Assembly (NCBI GenBank): GCA_963752915.1
Contig: CAVVZZ010000011.1
Span: forward strand, 372,001 to 436,000
Origin: DATJPR01 sp963752915
GTDB lineage: Bacteria; Bacteroidota; Ignavibacteria; UBA10030; UBA6906
DNA: 64,000 bases
Direction of reading: 5' to 3'
Position numbers and translations under genes: made by a program. Position 1 is the stretch's first letter; every line of letters starts with the position of its first letter. This document shows, piece by piece, positions 36,830 to 46,836 of the stretch. The notes under the pieces were generated by a model, which was given only the letters and a program-made list of their open reading frames with translations, was not told where the DNA came from and searched no databases.

Positions 36830-38269
36830 TCAGGGATTCTTGCTGCGATGGCTGCGTTGAAGACGGTTGTTTAGCGCTCGGCGGGAAATACCGAGTAACT
36901 CTGCGGCAATAGTCTGGTTGTTCTCCGCTCGCTTCAGCGCCTCCGTGATCATTGCGTCTTCCATCTCTTCGAGGGTCGGAAACTGGGAACAAATCGCGGC
37001 GAGCGTGTCGACGAGCGTTTGATCGGCGGTTCGTTTCCCGGCGCCGGATTTTGCGTGAGACCGGTCTGCAGCGATCTTCATCCGGATCGAGTCGAGGGAG
37101 AGAACTCCGGTCGTATGCGTGCTGAGCGAATCGAAGATAAGCCCCTGCAGTTCACGAACGTTTCCGGGGAATGCATAGTTGCTCAGCATCGGATAGATTT
37201 CCCGGGGCACGGTCGGTCTCTTCTTTCCAAGATCATGCGCTGCCTGTGCCACGAAATGATCGACGAGGTAAGGGATATCCGATCGGCGGTCGCGCAACGG
37301 TGGAATGCTGATGTGATGGGACTTCAACCGGTAATAGAGATCCTGTCTGAACTTTGACTCCGCCTGCAACCGGTGGATATCCTGGTGGGTCGCCACGACT
37401 ATCCGCGCGTTGGAAAGCCGGGCAATGTCGGATCCGAGGGGATAGTACTGGCCGTCCTGCAGAAGGCGAAGTAATTTCACCTGAGACTCGATACTGAGAT
37501 CCCCGATCTCGTCCAGGAACAGCGTTCCGCTGTCCGCTTTTTCGATGAGCCCTTTCCGTTCCGCGTCGGCGCCGGTAAATGCACCCTTCCTGTGACCGAA
37601 GAGCGTGTCGGAAAAGAGGTTGTCGTCCACACCGGCGACGTTGACCGTCACAAGATCGCCTTTTCTGCCGCTCGATGTGTGGATGGCGCGAGCGAACAGT
37701 TCCTTCCCGGTTCCGGTCTCACCCGTGATGAGCACCGGGAGGTCGGTCGGTGCGATGGCCTCAATATACTTGAAGAGGGACTGCATCGTCGCCGACCGGC
37801 TGATGATCGACGAGAATGCTTCCGGATGTTCGACGGATTCACGGAGGAACGATTGCTTCAGCATCGCGTTCTCGGTCCGCACCTCGCTGAGTTCGAGGCC
37901 GTGTCTCACCGCGGCCACCAACCGCGTTTCATCGATTGGTTTCAAGACATAGTCGAAAGCCCCCTTCTTCATGCACTCGACGGCGCTCGCGACATCGTTG
38001 ACTGCCGTTACCATGATCACATTGACCTCGGGGTGCCGGTCGACGATTTGGGGCAGCAGCTCCGCGCCGGAGAGATGCGGCATCGTAATATCGAGCACCA
38101 CGAGAGAATACTGCTTGCGGGCAAGCAGGTCGAGAACCTGCTCACTGTCGCGACACGTCTCGATGTTGGTGATCCCATTGGATGACATCGCCAATTCGAC
38201 GCTGAGGAGGTAGTGCTCCTCGTCGTCGACGAAGAGGACAGGATGAACAGGATTGATTTTGGCGTTCAT
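36830..38269 (-). CDS. NtrC-family sigma-54-dependent response regulator
   Basis: This 479-residue activator has three parts. The receiver domain has D15/D16, phospho-acceptor D60 in LVVLDITMP, T88 and K110. The AAA+ domain has Walker A GETGTGKE (183-190), GAFTGA (229-234, the sigma-54 contact loop) and Walker B FLDEIG (251-256). A Fis-type helix-turn-helix sits at the C-terminus (NNQTIAAELLGISRRALNNR). It should be phosphorylated by the kinase encoded just upstream, whose stop codon overlaps this start as ATGA. Targets in this window were not identified. Confidence 0.95.
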   Translation of the reverse strand: MNAKINPVHPVLFVDDEEHYLLSVELAMSSNGITNIETCRDSEQVLDLLARKQYSLVVLDITMPHLSGAELLPQIVDRHPEVNVIMVTAVNDVASAVECMKKGAFDYVLKPIDETRLVAAVRHGLELSEVRTENAMLKQSFLRESVEHPEAFSSIISRSATMQSLFKYIEAIAPTDLPVLITGETGTGKELFARAIHTSSGRKGDLVTVNVAGVDDNLFSDTLFGHRKGAFTGADAERKGLIEKADSGTLFLDEIGDLSIESQVKLLRLLQDGQYYPLGSDIARLSNARIVVATHQDIHRLQAESKFRQDLYYRLKSHHISIPPLRDRRSDIPYLVDHFVAQAAHDLGKKRPTVPREIYPMLSNYAFPGNVRELQGLIFDSLSTHTTGVLSLDSIRMKIAADRSHAKSGAGKRTADQTLVDTLAAICSQFPTLEEMEDAMITEALKRAENNQTIAAELLGISRRALNNRLQRSHRSKNP

Positions 38270-39444
38270 TGCATGACAGGGAAATAGACTTTCGCGATGG
38301 TTCCTTTCTCCGGCTCGCTGGACAGGACGATGCGGCCGCCGTGGCTTTTGACGATGTTCTGCGACACGGAGAGCCCGAGCCCCGTGCCGCCTTTGTCCCT
38401 CCGCGTTGTAAAAAACGGATCCATGATATGCTTTAAATCCGTTTCCCGGATCCCGCTTCCCCGGTCGACAACTGCAACGCGCACTTCATTCCGTTCCTTG
38501 TTGAATGACGTCTTCACCCGGATTTCATCGGTCTTGCTTGTTAGAGACTGGCAGGCATTGGTAATCAGGTTGATGACGACCTGCTCGAGTTGTTGTGCAT
38601 TTCCCTTGATCGTGGGAAGATTCGCCCCGTAGTCCACATGAAAGTCGTCTGTGCTCTCCTTGATCATGTTCCCCGTGATCTCAACGGCCATGGAAACAAC
38701 GTGATTCAAATCGACGGTCTGATCGAGCGTTGCCCCATCATGTTTTGCATAATCGGTCAAGCTTCGGGTGATGTTTTGTATTCTCTCAGACCCTTTGAGG
38801 ATCCCTTCGAGCGAATGGGCGAGTTTTTCTCGTGAAGCGTCGTACGACATCCCTGCAATGCTGAAATCCCCGTTTGCGCGCAGATAGTCATCGAGGATTG
38901 GAACGATGTCCGCCCAGATTCTCGAATAGAGCCTGCCATTGAGCTGGATGAAGTTGTTCGGGTTGTTGATTTCATGCGCAATCCCGGAGACCAGAATGCC
39001 GAGGGATGCCATCTTATCCGCCTGGATCAATTGCTGATTCCGCACCGCTTGTTCCGCCTCGGCCCGTTTTCGATCCGTGATGTCGTTGATCAGCCCGTCG
39101 TAGGCGACCGGAACGCCCAGCTCATTCTTCGTCACAACGATCGTGTTGCGAATCCATCGCGTCGTCCCGTCCCGATGGATAATCCGGTGCTCGAGGGGAG
39201 GGACCTCTTTGCCGGAAAGAGCAATCCTTGCCTGCTCGAGAACCGTGTCCCTGTCGACCCGCGGAACCATTTTGGACCACAGGTCGGGATCCGCTTTGTA
39301 GTCCTCCGACGTATAGCCGGTGACTGCAACGCAGCCCGGTCCATGATAGGTCTCTGCCGCGACTCCATCGCGGATCGTCACGGTATAGATGTAGTCCGTG
39401 AGGTACTTAATCAGTCGTTCGTAGCGATCTTCCAGCGCCATCAA
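38266..39444 (-). CDS. PAS-domain soluble sensor histidine kinase
   Basis: This 392-residue kinase has no transmembrane helix, so it senses an internal signal. The PAS/PAC region is about 5-125 (PPLEHRIIHRDGTTRWIRNT, LINDITDRKRAE). The H box is SGIAHEINNPNNF with phospho-acceptor H157. The HATPase has an N box (QVVINLITNACQSL), G1 (VVDRGSGI) and G2 (GGTGLGLSVSQNIV). It is the partner of the downstream NtrC-type regulator. The first two codons are both ATG, so the start could be 39441. Confidence 0.93.
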   Translation of the reverse strand: MMALEDRYERLIKYLTDYIYTVTIRDGVAAETYHGPGCVAVTGYTSEDYKADPDLWSKMVPRVDRDTVLEQARIALSGKEVPPLEHRIIHRDGTTRWIRNTIVVTKNELGVPVAYDGLINDITDRKRAEAEQAVRNQQLIQADKMASLGILVSGIAHEINNPNNFIQLNGRLYSRIWADIVPILDDYLRANGDFSIAGMSYDASREKLAHSLEGILKGSERIQNITRSLTDYAKHDGATLDQTVDLNHVVSMAVEITGNMIKESTDDFHVDYGANLPTIKGNAQQLEQVVINLITNACQSLTSKTDEIRVKTSFNKERNEVRVAVVDRGSGIRETDLKHIMDPFFTTRRDKGGTGLGLSVSQNIVKSHGGRIVLSSEPEKGTIAKVYFPVMQ

Positions 39445-39638
39445 GCTCTGCCGTTTTTTTTATTCAATTCCAATATAGCAAAATGGCGAAAAATTCCCCG
39501 AAGTATCCTTCGTGAGGGTTGGCCTGTACCCCACTTGATTCCAAAAGGAATCCTCCCGAACATGAGTTCGAGGAGGCCTTTCGGCCATCCCTGAACCCAC
39601 CCGTGGCCTCATCGCGAACATCCCATTTTGGAGCCCTT

Positions 39639-40472
39639 ATGACACGCACGCTCTTGGTTGCAGGATTACTTCTCTTTCTGGCGTTCGTCCCGGCGCTCTC
39701 ACAAGAGGGGAAAGACATCGAAGGCAGTACCGACCACCCGCTCTTCTCCCGAATGCCCGGCTTCTATATCTCGGGCTTTGACGTGAAGGATTTTGACAGT
39801 TACGATCCCGGCTATAACACTGGAGAGACCGGACCGTGGGAGGGCAAACTGACGAAGATTTCATACGAGATGAAGCAGGGTGCGAAACAAGTCAGCATGG
39901 TCCAGATCGGTCGAAACTATGCCAATGCGATCAAGAAGATTGGCGGAAAGATCCTTGCGGATGAAGGCCGCGTCGTGATCGGAAAGCTGGCAAAGGAAGG
40001 AAAAGTGACACACGTTCAGGTCTCCGCCTTCAACGACGGCTCGGATTATGAGATCGTCATTGTCGAGGCAAAAGCGATGGAGCAGGAAGTTGTCGCAGAT
40101 GCTTCTGCGCTGAACCAAAGCCTTGCGGAAAACGGGAAGGCGGCGGTCTATGGAATCTACTTCGACACAGGGAAGTCCATCGTGAAGCCGGAGTCGAATC
40201 CGACACTGGACGAGATCGTGAAGCTTCTGAGGCAGAATCCCGCTGTTCAACTCTTCGTCGTCGGCCATACAGACAACGTCGGCGCCCTCGATGCCAACCT
40301 CAAACTCTCTGCGGACCGGGCTGATGCCGTCGTGAAGGCCCTCGTCGGAAAGGGAATCGCAGCTGCAAGGCTGAAGCCGGCGGGTGTGGGTCCATATAGT
40401 CCCGTGACCTCGAACAAAACCGACGACGGGAAAGCGAAGAACCGGCGCGTTGAGCTTGTGGCGCAGAATTGA
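39639..40472 (+). CDS. OmpA-family outer-membrane/peptidoglycan-binding protein
   Basis: This 277-residue protein has a signal peptide (1-21, LLVAGLLLFLAFVPALSQ), a middle domain of about 120 residues (MPGFYISGFDVKDFDSYDPG), and a C-terminal OmpA domain. The OmpA domain carries GIYFDTGKSIVKPES, VVGHTDNVG and LSADRADAVVKALVGKGI. A late AKNRRVEL contains the diaminopimelate-contacting Arg. It should tether the outer membrane to peptidoglycan. GGAG precedes the start at 39639. The extra 40 upstream residues of the longer frame lie over hairpin-rich leader DNA. Confidence 0.9.
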   Translation: MTRTLLVAGLLLFLAFVPALSQEGKDIEGSTDHPLFSRMPGFYISGFDVKDFDSYDPGYNTGETGPWEGKLTKISYEMKQGAKQVSMVQIGRNYANAIKKIGGKILADEGRVVIGKLAKEGKVTHVQVSAFNDGSDYEIVIVEAKAMEQEVVADASALNQSLAENGKAAVYGIYFDTGKSIVKPESNPTLDEIVKLLRQNPAVQLFVVGHTDNVGALDANLKLSADRADAVVKALVGKGIAAARLKPAGVGPYSPVTSNKTDDGKAKNRRVELVAQN

Positions 40473-40558
40473 TAGGAGGACAAGCTGGGGGGAACGGCGC
40501 ACGCTCGCAACGTTGTTGCAGAAGAGGGGAAGGACTCATCGGACTTTCAGGAAGGCGA

Positions 40559-41839
40559 ATGCGGGAAGGAACGGAGTCGCTCGCTGAACGCGAGCCGCAG
40601 TTCAGAAAGGCAATACGCTTGCGCCATGCGGTTGCTCTCTACATCAGTTCCGTCCTTGGATCCGGCGTGCTGGTGTTGCCGGGACTGGCCGCGCAGATCG
40701 CAGGCCCCGCCTCGCTCATTGCCTGGGGATTGCTCACGCTCGCAAGCTATCCGTTTGCCTATACGTTCGCGTCGCTCTCCGCGCGGCGGCCGGAGTCGGG
40801 TGGTGTGTACGCGTTCGCGAAGGAGGCATTCGGGCTGAAGATCGCCACCGTTGTCGGGTGGCTATTCGCCCTTTGGTTTGTCTCCGGGGCGCCCGCGGTC
40901 ACGCTCATTGCCGCGTCGTATATTTCGTATGCCGTCCCGATGGCGCGCGGAGAAAGCTATTGTATCGCTGCGGGCGTCATCCTCCTTGCCTTCATTATCA
41001 ACTATCGGGGGATCACGTTCTCCAACCGAGTTCAGATCGCCGTCGTCTGCGCAATCGTCACTCTTCTCGTGGCGGCAGTGGGGTTTTCTGTCGGATCGGT
41101 GCGCCCGGACAACTTCGTTCCTTTCTTGCCGCACGGATGGCTCCCGGTCGGGACGGCGGCTGCGCTCATTTTCTGGTCCTTCCTCGGTTACGAAAACGTG
41201 TCAAACATCGCCGAGGAGTTCGAGGACCCCCGACGCGACTTCCGGAGGAGTATTCGCCTGAGCGTGTTCTTGATCGGGATCCTGTACGTGGCGGTCGCGT
41301 TTGTGACGGTGGGTACGGGTGCCTATACAGCAGGTGGGAGCGTTGCACCGTTCGCCGCAATCTTCGCGAACGTGATCGGGGGGTACGGCGCACTCGCGAC
41401 GGCTGCGCTCGCGCTCTTCATCATCTTTGGGGCTGCCAACGCCTATACGGCGGGGATGTCCAGAGTCATTTACGCCGTCGCCAGAGACGGGGGCTTCCCA
41501 CGGTTCGTCGCTCATCTGCACCCTCGGACCGGAGTGCCCGACAGGAGTCTGGTGGTGCTCTTCGTTCTGGCGATGGTAATGCTCGGCGTCTATTTTGTCT
41601 CGGGGGTCAATCTCGAGAACGCGCTGTTGATCCCCAGTGGAGCTGCCATTCTCGTGTATGTGATTGGATCGGCCAGCGGGATTAAACTTCTTGACGGAAA
41701 AGACGGAAGGAAGGTCTTCGCGTGGATCTCCCTTGGCATGTCGCTGGCGATCCTTCCGTTTGTCGGGGTTCTTGCACTTGCGGCTGTGGTCACAGGCCTT
41801 TCCGCACTCGTGTTCTTGTGGAATATGGAGCGGAAGTAA
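40559..41839 (+). CDS. APC-superfamily amino-acid permease
   Basis: This 426-residue protein has about 12 TM helices. The start of TM1, ALYISSVLGSGVLVLPGL, contains the GSGV unwound-helix motif of APC transporters. LIFWSFLGYENVSNIAEEFEDP is the conserved TM6 region, followed by RDFRRSIRLSVFL. It should move an amino acid or related cation across the inner membrane. The substrate is unknown. CAGGAAGG lies just upstream of the chosen start; the longer frame from 40469 is less likely. Confidence 0.9.
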   Translation: MREGTESLAEREPQFRKAIRLRHAVALYISSVLGSGVLVLPGLAAQIAGPASLIAWGLLTLASYPFAYTFASLSARRPESGGVYAFAKEAFGLKIATVVGWLFALWFVSGAPAVTLIAASYISYAVPMARGESYCIAAGVILLAFIINYRGITFSNRVQIAVVCAIVTLLVAAVGFSVGSVRPDNFVPFLPHGWLPVGTAAALIFWSFLGYENVSNIAEEFEDPRRDFRRSIRLSVFLIGILYVAVAFVTVGTGAYTAGGSVAPFAAIFANVIGGYGALATAALALFIIFGAANAYTAGMSRVIYAVARDGGFPRFVAHLHPRTGVPDRSLVVLFVLAMVMLGVYFVSGVNLENALLIPSGAAILVYVIGSASGIKLLDGKDGRKVFAWISLGMSLAILPFVGVLALAAVVTGLSALVFLWNMERK

Positions 41840-42105
41840 AGAGCGAACGTTTCGTCGCTGTGTTTCGCTGTAGTATCGCGGTTTTTCCGCCTTTTCCCGA
41901 AGCCGAAGATATCTGCAGGATTTTTGTACAGTATTGCGTTTCATTGCGGAACTCGTACATTTAATTTAGTGCCGTATCGTGTAATGTGACCTTACTTTGG
42001 TAAACCCTCAGCTTGGTCTGGCTTTCGATTCTTAAGCCGATCAAGCATTTTTGCATACTCAGGGAGGAGCGTCCGAGCACGGCATTCTTTCGAGAGGCTG
42101 GTACC

Positions 42106-45100
42106 ATGACGAATCAATACTGGGATGACTTTCCGCTTTACGATCCCCGGAACGAACACGATGCCTGCGGATTGGGATTCATCGTGAACGTCAAAGGGGA
42201 AAAGTCTCACGACATCGTTACCCAGGGGATCAGAATCCTGATCAACCTGACGCACAGAGGCGCCAGCGGGAGCGATCCGGAGACCGGAGATGGCGCGGGG
42301 GTGACAATACAGATTCCGCATGAGTTCTTCCTCAAAGAATGCAAGCAATTCGGCTTTTCTCTGCCTGGCCCCGGGCAATACGGTGTCGGGATGATTTTCC
42401 TCCCGGTCGAGCCGCAATCACGGCTGCAATGCGAAGGAATCATCGATCGCGTCGTTCAAGAGGAGAATCTCACCGTCATCGGCTGGAGAGATACTCCCAT
42501 CGACGCGGATGCCATCGGCCGAATTGCCCGGGCGACACAACCGTATATCGAGCAGATCTTTGTGCGCAGCGGCCCTGAACTTTCCCAGGATCAGTTCGAA
42601 CGAAAGTTGTACGTTGTCCGCAAACGGATCGAAAACGAGATCGAGAAATCGAACGTCAAGGAGAAGGAGTTCTTCTACATTCCCTCGCTGTCGTCGCAGA
42701 CGATCGTGTACAAGGGCTTACTGCTCGCGCCGCAGATTGAACGGTTTTACAGTGATCTATCGGATCCCGACACCAAGAGCGCACTCTGCCTTGTCCATCA
42801 GCGCTTCTCGACGAACACGCTTCCGAACTGGCAACTTGCGCACCCGTTCCGGTACATGTGTCATAACGGCGAAATCAACACTCTCCGCGGTAACGTCAAC
42901 TGGATGCACGCGCGGCAGTCGGTCTTGAGGTCCGACCTGTTCGGCGACGACATCCGCAAAGTCATCCCCATCGTCGAAGCGAAAGGGAGCGACTCGTCTT
43001 CCCTTGACAACGTCGTGGAACTGCTCCACCAGGCCGGTCGGAGCCTTCCGCACGCTCTTGCCATGCTGATCCCGGAAGCGTGGGACAAAGACACAAGCAT
43101 GAGCGACGAGAAGAAAGCGTTCTATGAATATCACGCTTCGTTGATGGAACCATGGGACGGGCCGGCGGCCGTTGCATTCACCGACGGCCGTGTCATCGGG
43201 GCAACTCTTGACCGCAATGGCCTCCGCCCGGCGCGGTATTTGGTGACGCACGATGATCTGGTGATCATGGCCTCCGAGACTGGCGTCCTGGAAATTGAGC
43301 CAGAGCGGGTGAAGCTCAAGGCGTGCCTCCAACCCGGAGAAATGCTCCTGGTCGATCTTGACGAATGTCGCCTTATCCCTGACGAAGAGATCAAAGCGAC
43401 GCTGAGCAGGCTCAATCCGTATGGCGCGTGGCTGAAGGAAAATCAAATCAGCCTGGAAATGCTTCCGGACCCTCCCCGTGAGCATGCGTTCAATCCGACG
43501 GACATTCTCAGGCGACAACGTGCGTTCGGGTACACCGAGGAAGACATCCGGATCCTCATGATGCCGATGGCGGAAAACGGTGAGGAACCCATCGGCTCCA
43601 TGGGTGCAGACACGCCACTGGCATGCCTCTCGGACAGGCCGCAGCCGTTGTTCAACTACTTCAAGCAGCTGTTTGCGCAGGTCACGAATCCTCCGATCGA
43701 CCCGATCCGGGAAGATCTCGTGATGTCCTTGACGAGTTACATCGGGACAGAACGGAACATCCTCGAAGAGACCCCGAAGAACTGTCACACGCTCAAACTG
43801 CGCGATCCGATCGTGACCAACCGGGATCTCGAGAAGCTCCGCCGGGTTTCGCAGGGGGATTTTCTGGCAACGACGCTTCCTATGCTGTTCCGTGTGAACG
43901 AGGGGGTGGAGGAATTGGAACGTGCGCTGACGGGTTTATGTCGGCGCGCGAGTCTTGCCATCGAGTCGGGCTACACGATCATCATCCTTTCGGATAGGGG
44001 AATGGATGAGGAGTACGCGCCCATCCCGAGCCTTCTTGCCCTGACCGCGGTCCACAATCACCTTGTTCGCGAGAAGACCCGTACGCAGGTCGCCCTGGTG
44101 GTTGAAACTGGCGAAGCGCGAGAGGTCATGCACTACGCCCTGCTCATCGGCTACGGCGCAAGTGCGATCAACCCCTACCTTGCGATCGAAACGCTTGAGG
44201 ACCTTGCCCAGAAGAGTCTGTTTCCGCCCGGCCTTTCGTTCGAAAAAGCATTGCACAACTATATCAAGGCCGTCGGGAAGGGGCTTCTGAAAGTCTTTTC
44301 GAAAATGGGGATCTCGACGCTGCAGAGCTATCGCGGGGCACAGATCTTCGAAGCCATAGGGCTCAACAAGAGTCTTATCGAGAAATACTTCACGGGGACC
44401 GTTTCCCGCATCGAAGGCGTGGGGCTCGATGTCCTCCTTCGCGAGGCGGAGATGAAGCACCATCACGCCCTCCAGCGCGTCACCGATGCGGAGGCGCAAC
44501 TCGACCTGGGCGGTTCGTACCAGTTCCGGATCAACGGAGAACGGCACCAGATCAATCCGGCGACGATAGCGAAACTGCAGGACGCGGTGCACCGTGCGGA
44601 CTACGCGACATATAAGGAGTATTCTGAGATCGTCAACCGGCAAAACCGGGAGCTCTACACGCTTAGGGGACTGATGGATCTCCGTGAGGGAGAGCATCCG
44701 ATTCCCATCGAGGAAGTGGAGTCCGCGAAGGAAATCGTCAAACGGTTTGTCACCGGGGCGATGTCGTTCGGCTCGATCAGCAAGGAAGCCCACGAGACGC
44801 TCGCGATTGCGATGAACAGGATCGGCGGACGTTCGAACACCGGAGAAGGCGGGGAGGAGGAGAACCGCTTCACCCCCGATCCGAACGGCGATTCCCGCCG
44901 GAGCGCCATCAAGCAGGTCGCGTCCGCACGGTTCGGCGTTACCGCGCACTACCTGATCAATGCCGACGAACTGCAGATCAAGATCGCCCAGGGCGCAAAA
45001 CCCGGAGAGGGAGGACAGCTTCCGGGGCATAAGGTCGACGAGATCATCGCGAAGACCCGCCATTCGATCCCCGGCGTCGGACTCATTTCTCCGCCTCCTC

Positions 45101-46836
45101 ACCATGACATTTATTCCATCGAGGATCTCGCCCAACTGATCTTCGACCTGAAGAATGTCAATCCGAAGGCGCAGATCTCGGTGAAGCTCGTGTCGGAAGT
45201 GGGCGTGGGAACAGTCGCCGCGGGTGTCGCGAAAGCCCATGCCGACAGAATTCTGATCAGCGGAGACAGCGGGGGAACGGGTGCGTCCCCTCTGACGTCC
45301 ATCAAACATGCAGGCATTCCCTGGGAGCTGGGGATCTCGGAGGCACAGCAGGTGCTCCTTCTGAACGATCTGCGAAGTCGCACGCGACTCCAAATCGACG
45401 GGAAAATCCAGACCGGCCGCGATGTGGTGATCGGCGCGCTGCTGGGCGCCGAGGAATTTGGCTTCGCCACCACTCCGCTCATCACGATGGGGTGCGTGAT
45501 GATGCGAAAATGCCACCTGAATACTTGTCCGGTCGGCATCGCGACCCAGGACCCGGTCCTGCGAAAGAAATTCCAGGGCACGCCGGAACGCGTCATCAAC
45601 TTTTTCTTCTTCGTGGCGGAGGAAGTTCGCGAGCACATGGCTGCGATGGGGTTCCGGACGATGGATGAGATGATTGGCCGCGTGGATATGATTCAGCCGC
45701 GCCAGGCAATCGAACACTGGAAGGCCCGCGGCATCGATCTTTCCGCGATCCTCCATAAACCCACCGTGCCGCTCCGCGTTGCCCGTCGGTGCGTGGTGGC
45801 GCAGAACCATGGACTCGAAAAGTCGATGGACTACCAACTCATCGACAAGACGAAGCCGGCACTTGAGGACGGGACTCCAGTCAAGCTGTCTCTTCCGGTG
45901 CGGAACATCCATCGCACGATCGGCGCAATGCTGAGCGGCGAGATTGCGCGGCGATACGGGTCTCAAGGGTTGCCGGATGACACCATCATCATTCGCCTTG
46001 CAGGCTCCGCGGGACAGAGCTTCGGCGCCTTCCTTGCGCGGGGCGTCACGCTGCTCCTCGAAGGAGACGCAAACGACTATGTGGGGAAGGGGCTGTCGGG
46101 CGGGAAGATCATCGTCTATCCCCCGAGAAACTCCGGATTCACGCCGAACGAGAATGTGATTGTCGGGAACGTCGTGCTGTATGGGGCGACGAGCGGCGAA
46201 GCCTACTTCTGCGGAATGGCAGGGGAACGCTTTGCTGTCCGTAATTCCGGGGCGACGGCCGTTGTCGAGGCCGTCGGAGCCCATGGCTGTGAGTATATGA
46301 CCAACGGAACGGTTGTTGTCCTCGGTCCGACCGGCAACAATTTCGCGGCCGGGATGTCCGGTGGAATCGCGTACGTCCTGGATGAGACGGGCGACTTCAC
46401 AAAACGAAAGTGCAACCGCTCGATGGTGGATCTGGATCCGCTCACCGACGACGACGAGAAAATCGTCCAGGAGCTCATCAGCAACCACGTCACTGCCACC
46501 GGCAGCAATAGAGGAAAGTGCATTCTTGAGCAGTGGGACGCAATGCGGCCGATGTTCGTGAAGGTCTTCCCGCACGACTACAAACGGGTCCTCGGGGTTG
46601 AACGGACAGCCTGCTGTTCGGGTGGTGCCGCCGATGACGGAAAAGGAGGTCGTCCATGGGTAAGCCGACAGGCTTCATGGAGTTCACGCGGGAACTCCCG
46701 CAGCGACGGTCCATCGACGAACGGACGAGGGATTGGAAAGAGATCTATGTCGAATTTGCCTCCCAGAAAGTGCAGACACAAACCGCCCGTTGCATGGATT
46801 GCGGCATCCCGTTCTGCCACAGCGGCTGCCCTGTGA
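42106..46836 (+). CDS. gltB: Glutamate synthase large subunit
   Basis: The enzyme makes two glutamates from 2-oxoglutarate and glutamine. A propeptide of 20 residues precedes the amidotransferase nucleophile C21 (HDACGLGFIVN). The central and FMN domains follow (GGRSNTGEGGE, GAKPGEGGQLPGHKV, ISGDSGGTGASP), then the 3Fe-4S cysteines C1130, C1136 and C1141 with E. coli-like spacing (MRKCHLNTCPVG). The C-terminal beta-helix comes last (GSAGQSFGAFLARG). The frame as read runs 181 bases into gltD with shadow-like residues after VERTACC. A one-base shift there would end it at a TAA at 46661-46663, overlapping the gltD start. I consider that the real end. Confidence 0.95.
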   Translation: MTNQYWDDFPLYDPRNEHDACGLGFIVNVKGEKSHDIVTQGIRILINLTHRGASGSDPETGDGAGVTIQIPHEFFLKECKQFGFSLPGPGQYGVGMIFLPVEPQSRLQCEGIIDRVVQEENLTVIGWRDTPIDADAIGRIARATQPYIEQIFVRSGPELSQDQFERKLYVVRKRIENEIEKSNVKEKEFFYIPSLSSQTIVYKGLLLAPQIERFYSDLSDPDTKSALCLVHQRFSTNTLPNWQLAHPFRYMCHNGEINTLRGNVNWMHARQSVLRSDLFGDDIRKVIPIVEAKGSDSSSLDNVVELLHQAGRSLPHALAMLIPEAWDKDTSMSDEKKAFYEYHASLMEPWDGPAAVAFTDGRVIGATLDRNGLRPARYLVTHDDLVIMASETGVLEIEPERVKLKACLQPGEMLLVDLDECRLIPDEEIKATLSRLNPYGAWLKENQISLEMLPDPPREHAFNPTDILRRQRAFGYTEEDIRILMMPMAENGEEPIGSMGADTPLACLSDRPQPLFNYFKQLFAQVTNPPIDPIREDLVMSLTSYIGTERNILEETPKNCHTLKLRDPIVTNRDLEKLRRVSQGDFLATTLPMLFRVNEGVEELERALTGLCRRASLAIESGYTIIILSDRGMDEEYAPIPSLLALTAVHNHLVREKTRTQVALVVETGEAREVMHYALLIGYGASAINPYLAIETLEDLAQKSLFPPGLSFEKALHNYIKAVGKGLLKVFSKMGISTLQSYRGAQIFEAIGLNKSLIEKYFTGTVSRIEGVGLDVLLREAEMKHHHALQRVTDAEAQLDLGGSYQFRINGERHQINPATIAKLQDAVHRADYATYKEYSEIVNRQNRELYTLRGLMDLREGEHPIPIEEVESAKEIVKRFVTGAMSFGSISKEAHETLAIAMNRIGGRSNTGEGGEEENRFTPDPNGDSRRSAIKQVASARFGVTAHYLINADELQIKIAQGAKPGEGGQLPGHKVDEIIAKTRHSIPGVGLISPPPHHDIYSIEDLAQLIFDLKNVNPKAQISVKLVSEVGVGTVAAGVAKAHADRILISGDSGGTGASPLTSIKHAGIPWELGISEAQQVLLLNDLRSRTRLQIDGKIQTGRDVVIGALLGAEEFGFATTPLITMGCVMMRKCHLNTCPVGIATQDPVLRKKFQGTPERVINFFFFVAEEVREHMAAMGFRTMDEMIGRVDMIQPRQAIEHWKARGIDLSAILHKPTVPLRVARRCVVAQNHGLEKSMDYQLIDKTKPALEDGTPVKLSLPVRNIHRTIGAMLSGEIARRYGSQGLPDDTIIIRLAGSAGQSFGAFLARGVTLLLEGDANDYVGKGLSGGKIIVYPPRNSGFTPNENVIVGNVVLYGATSGEAYFCGMAGERFAVRNSGATAVVEAVGAHGCEYMTNGTVVVLGPTGNNFAAGMSGGIAYVLDETGDFTKRKCNRSMVDLDPLTDDDEKIVQELISNHVTATGSNRGKCILEQWDAMRPMFVKVFPHDYKRVLGVERTACCSGGAADDGKGGRPWVSRQASWSSRGNSRSDGPSTNGRGIGKRSMSNLPPRKCRHKPPVAWIAASRSATAAAL

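Noticed and set aside
43936..46575. 879-residue open frame on the minus strand
   Set aside because: It lies wholly antisense to gltB, has no ribosome-binding site or domain, and reflects the codon bias of the real gene.
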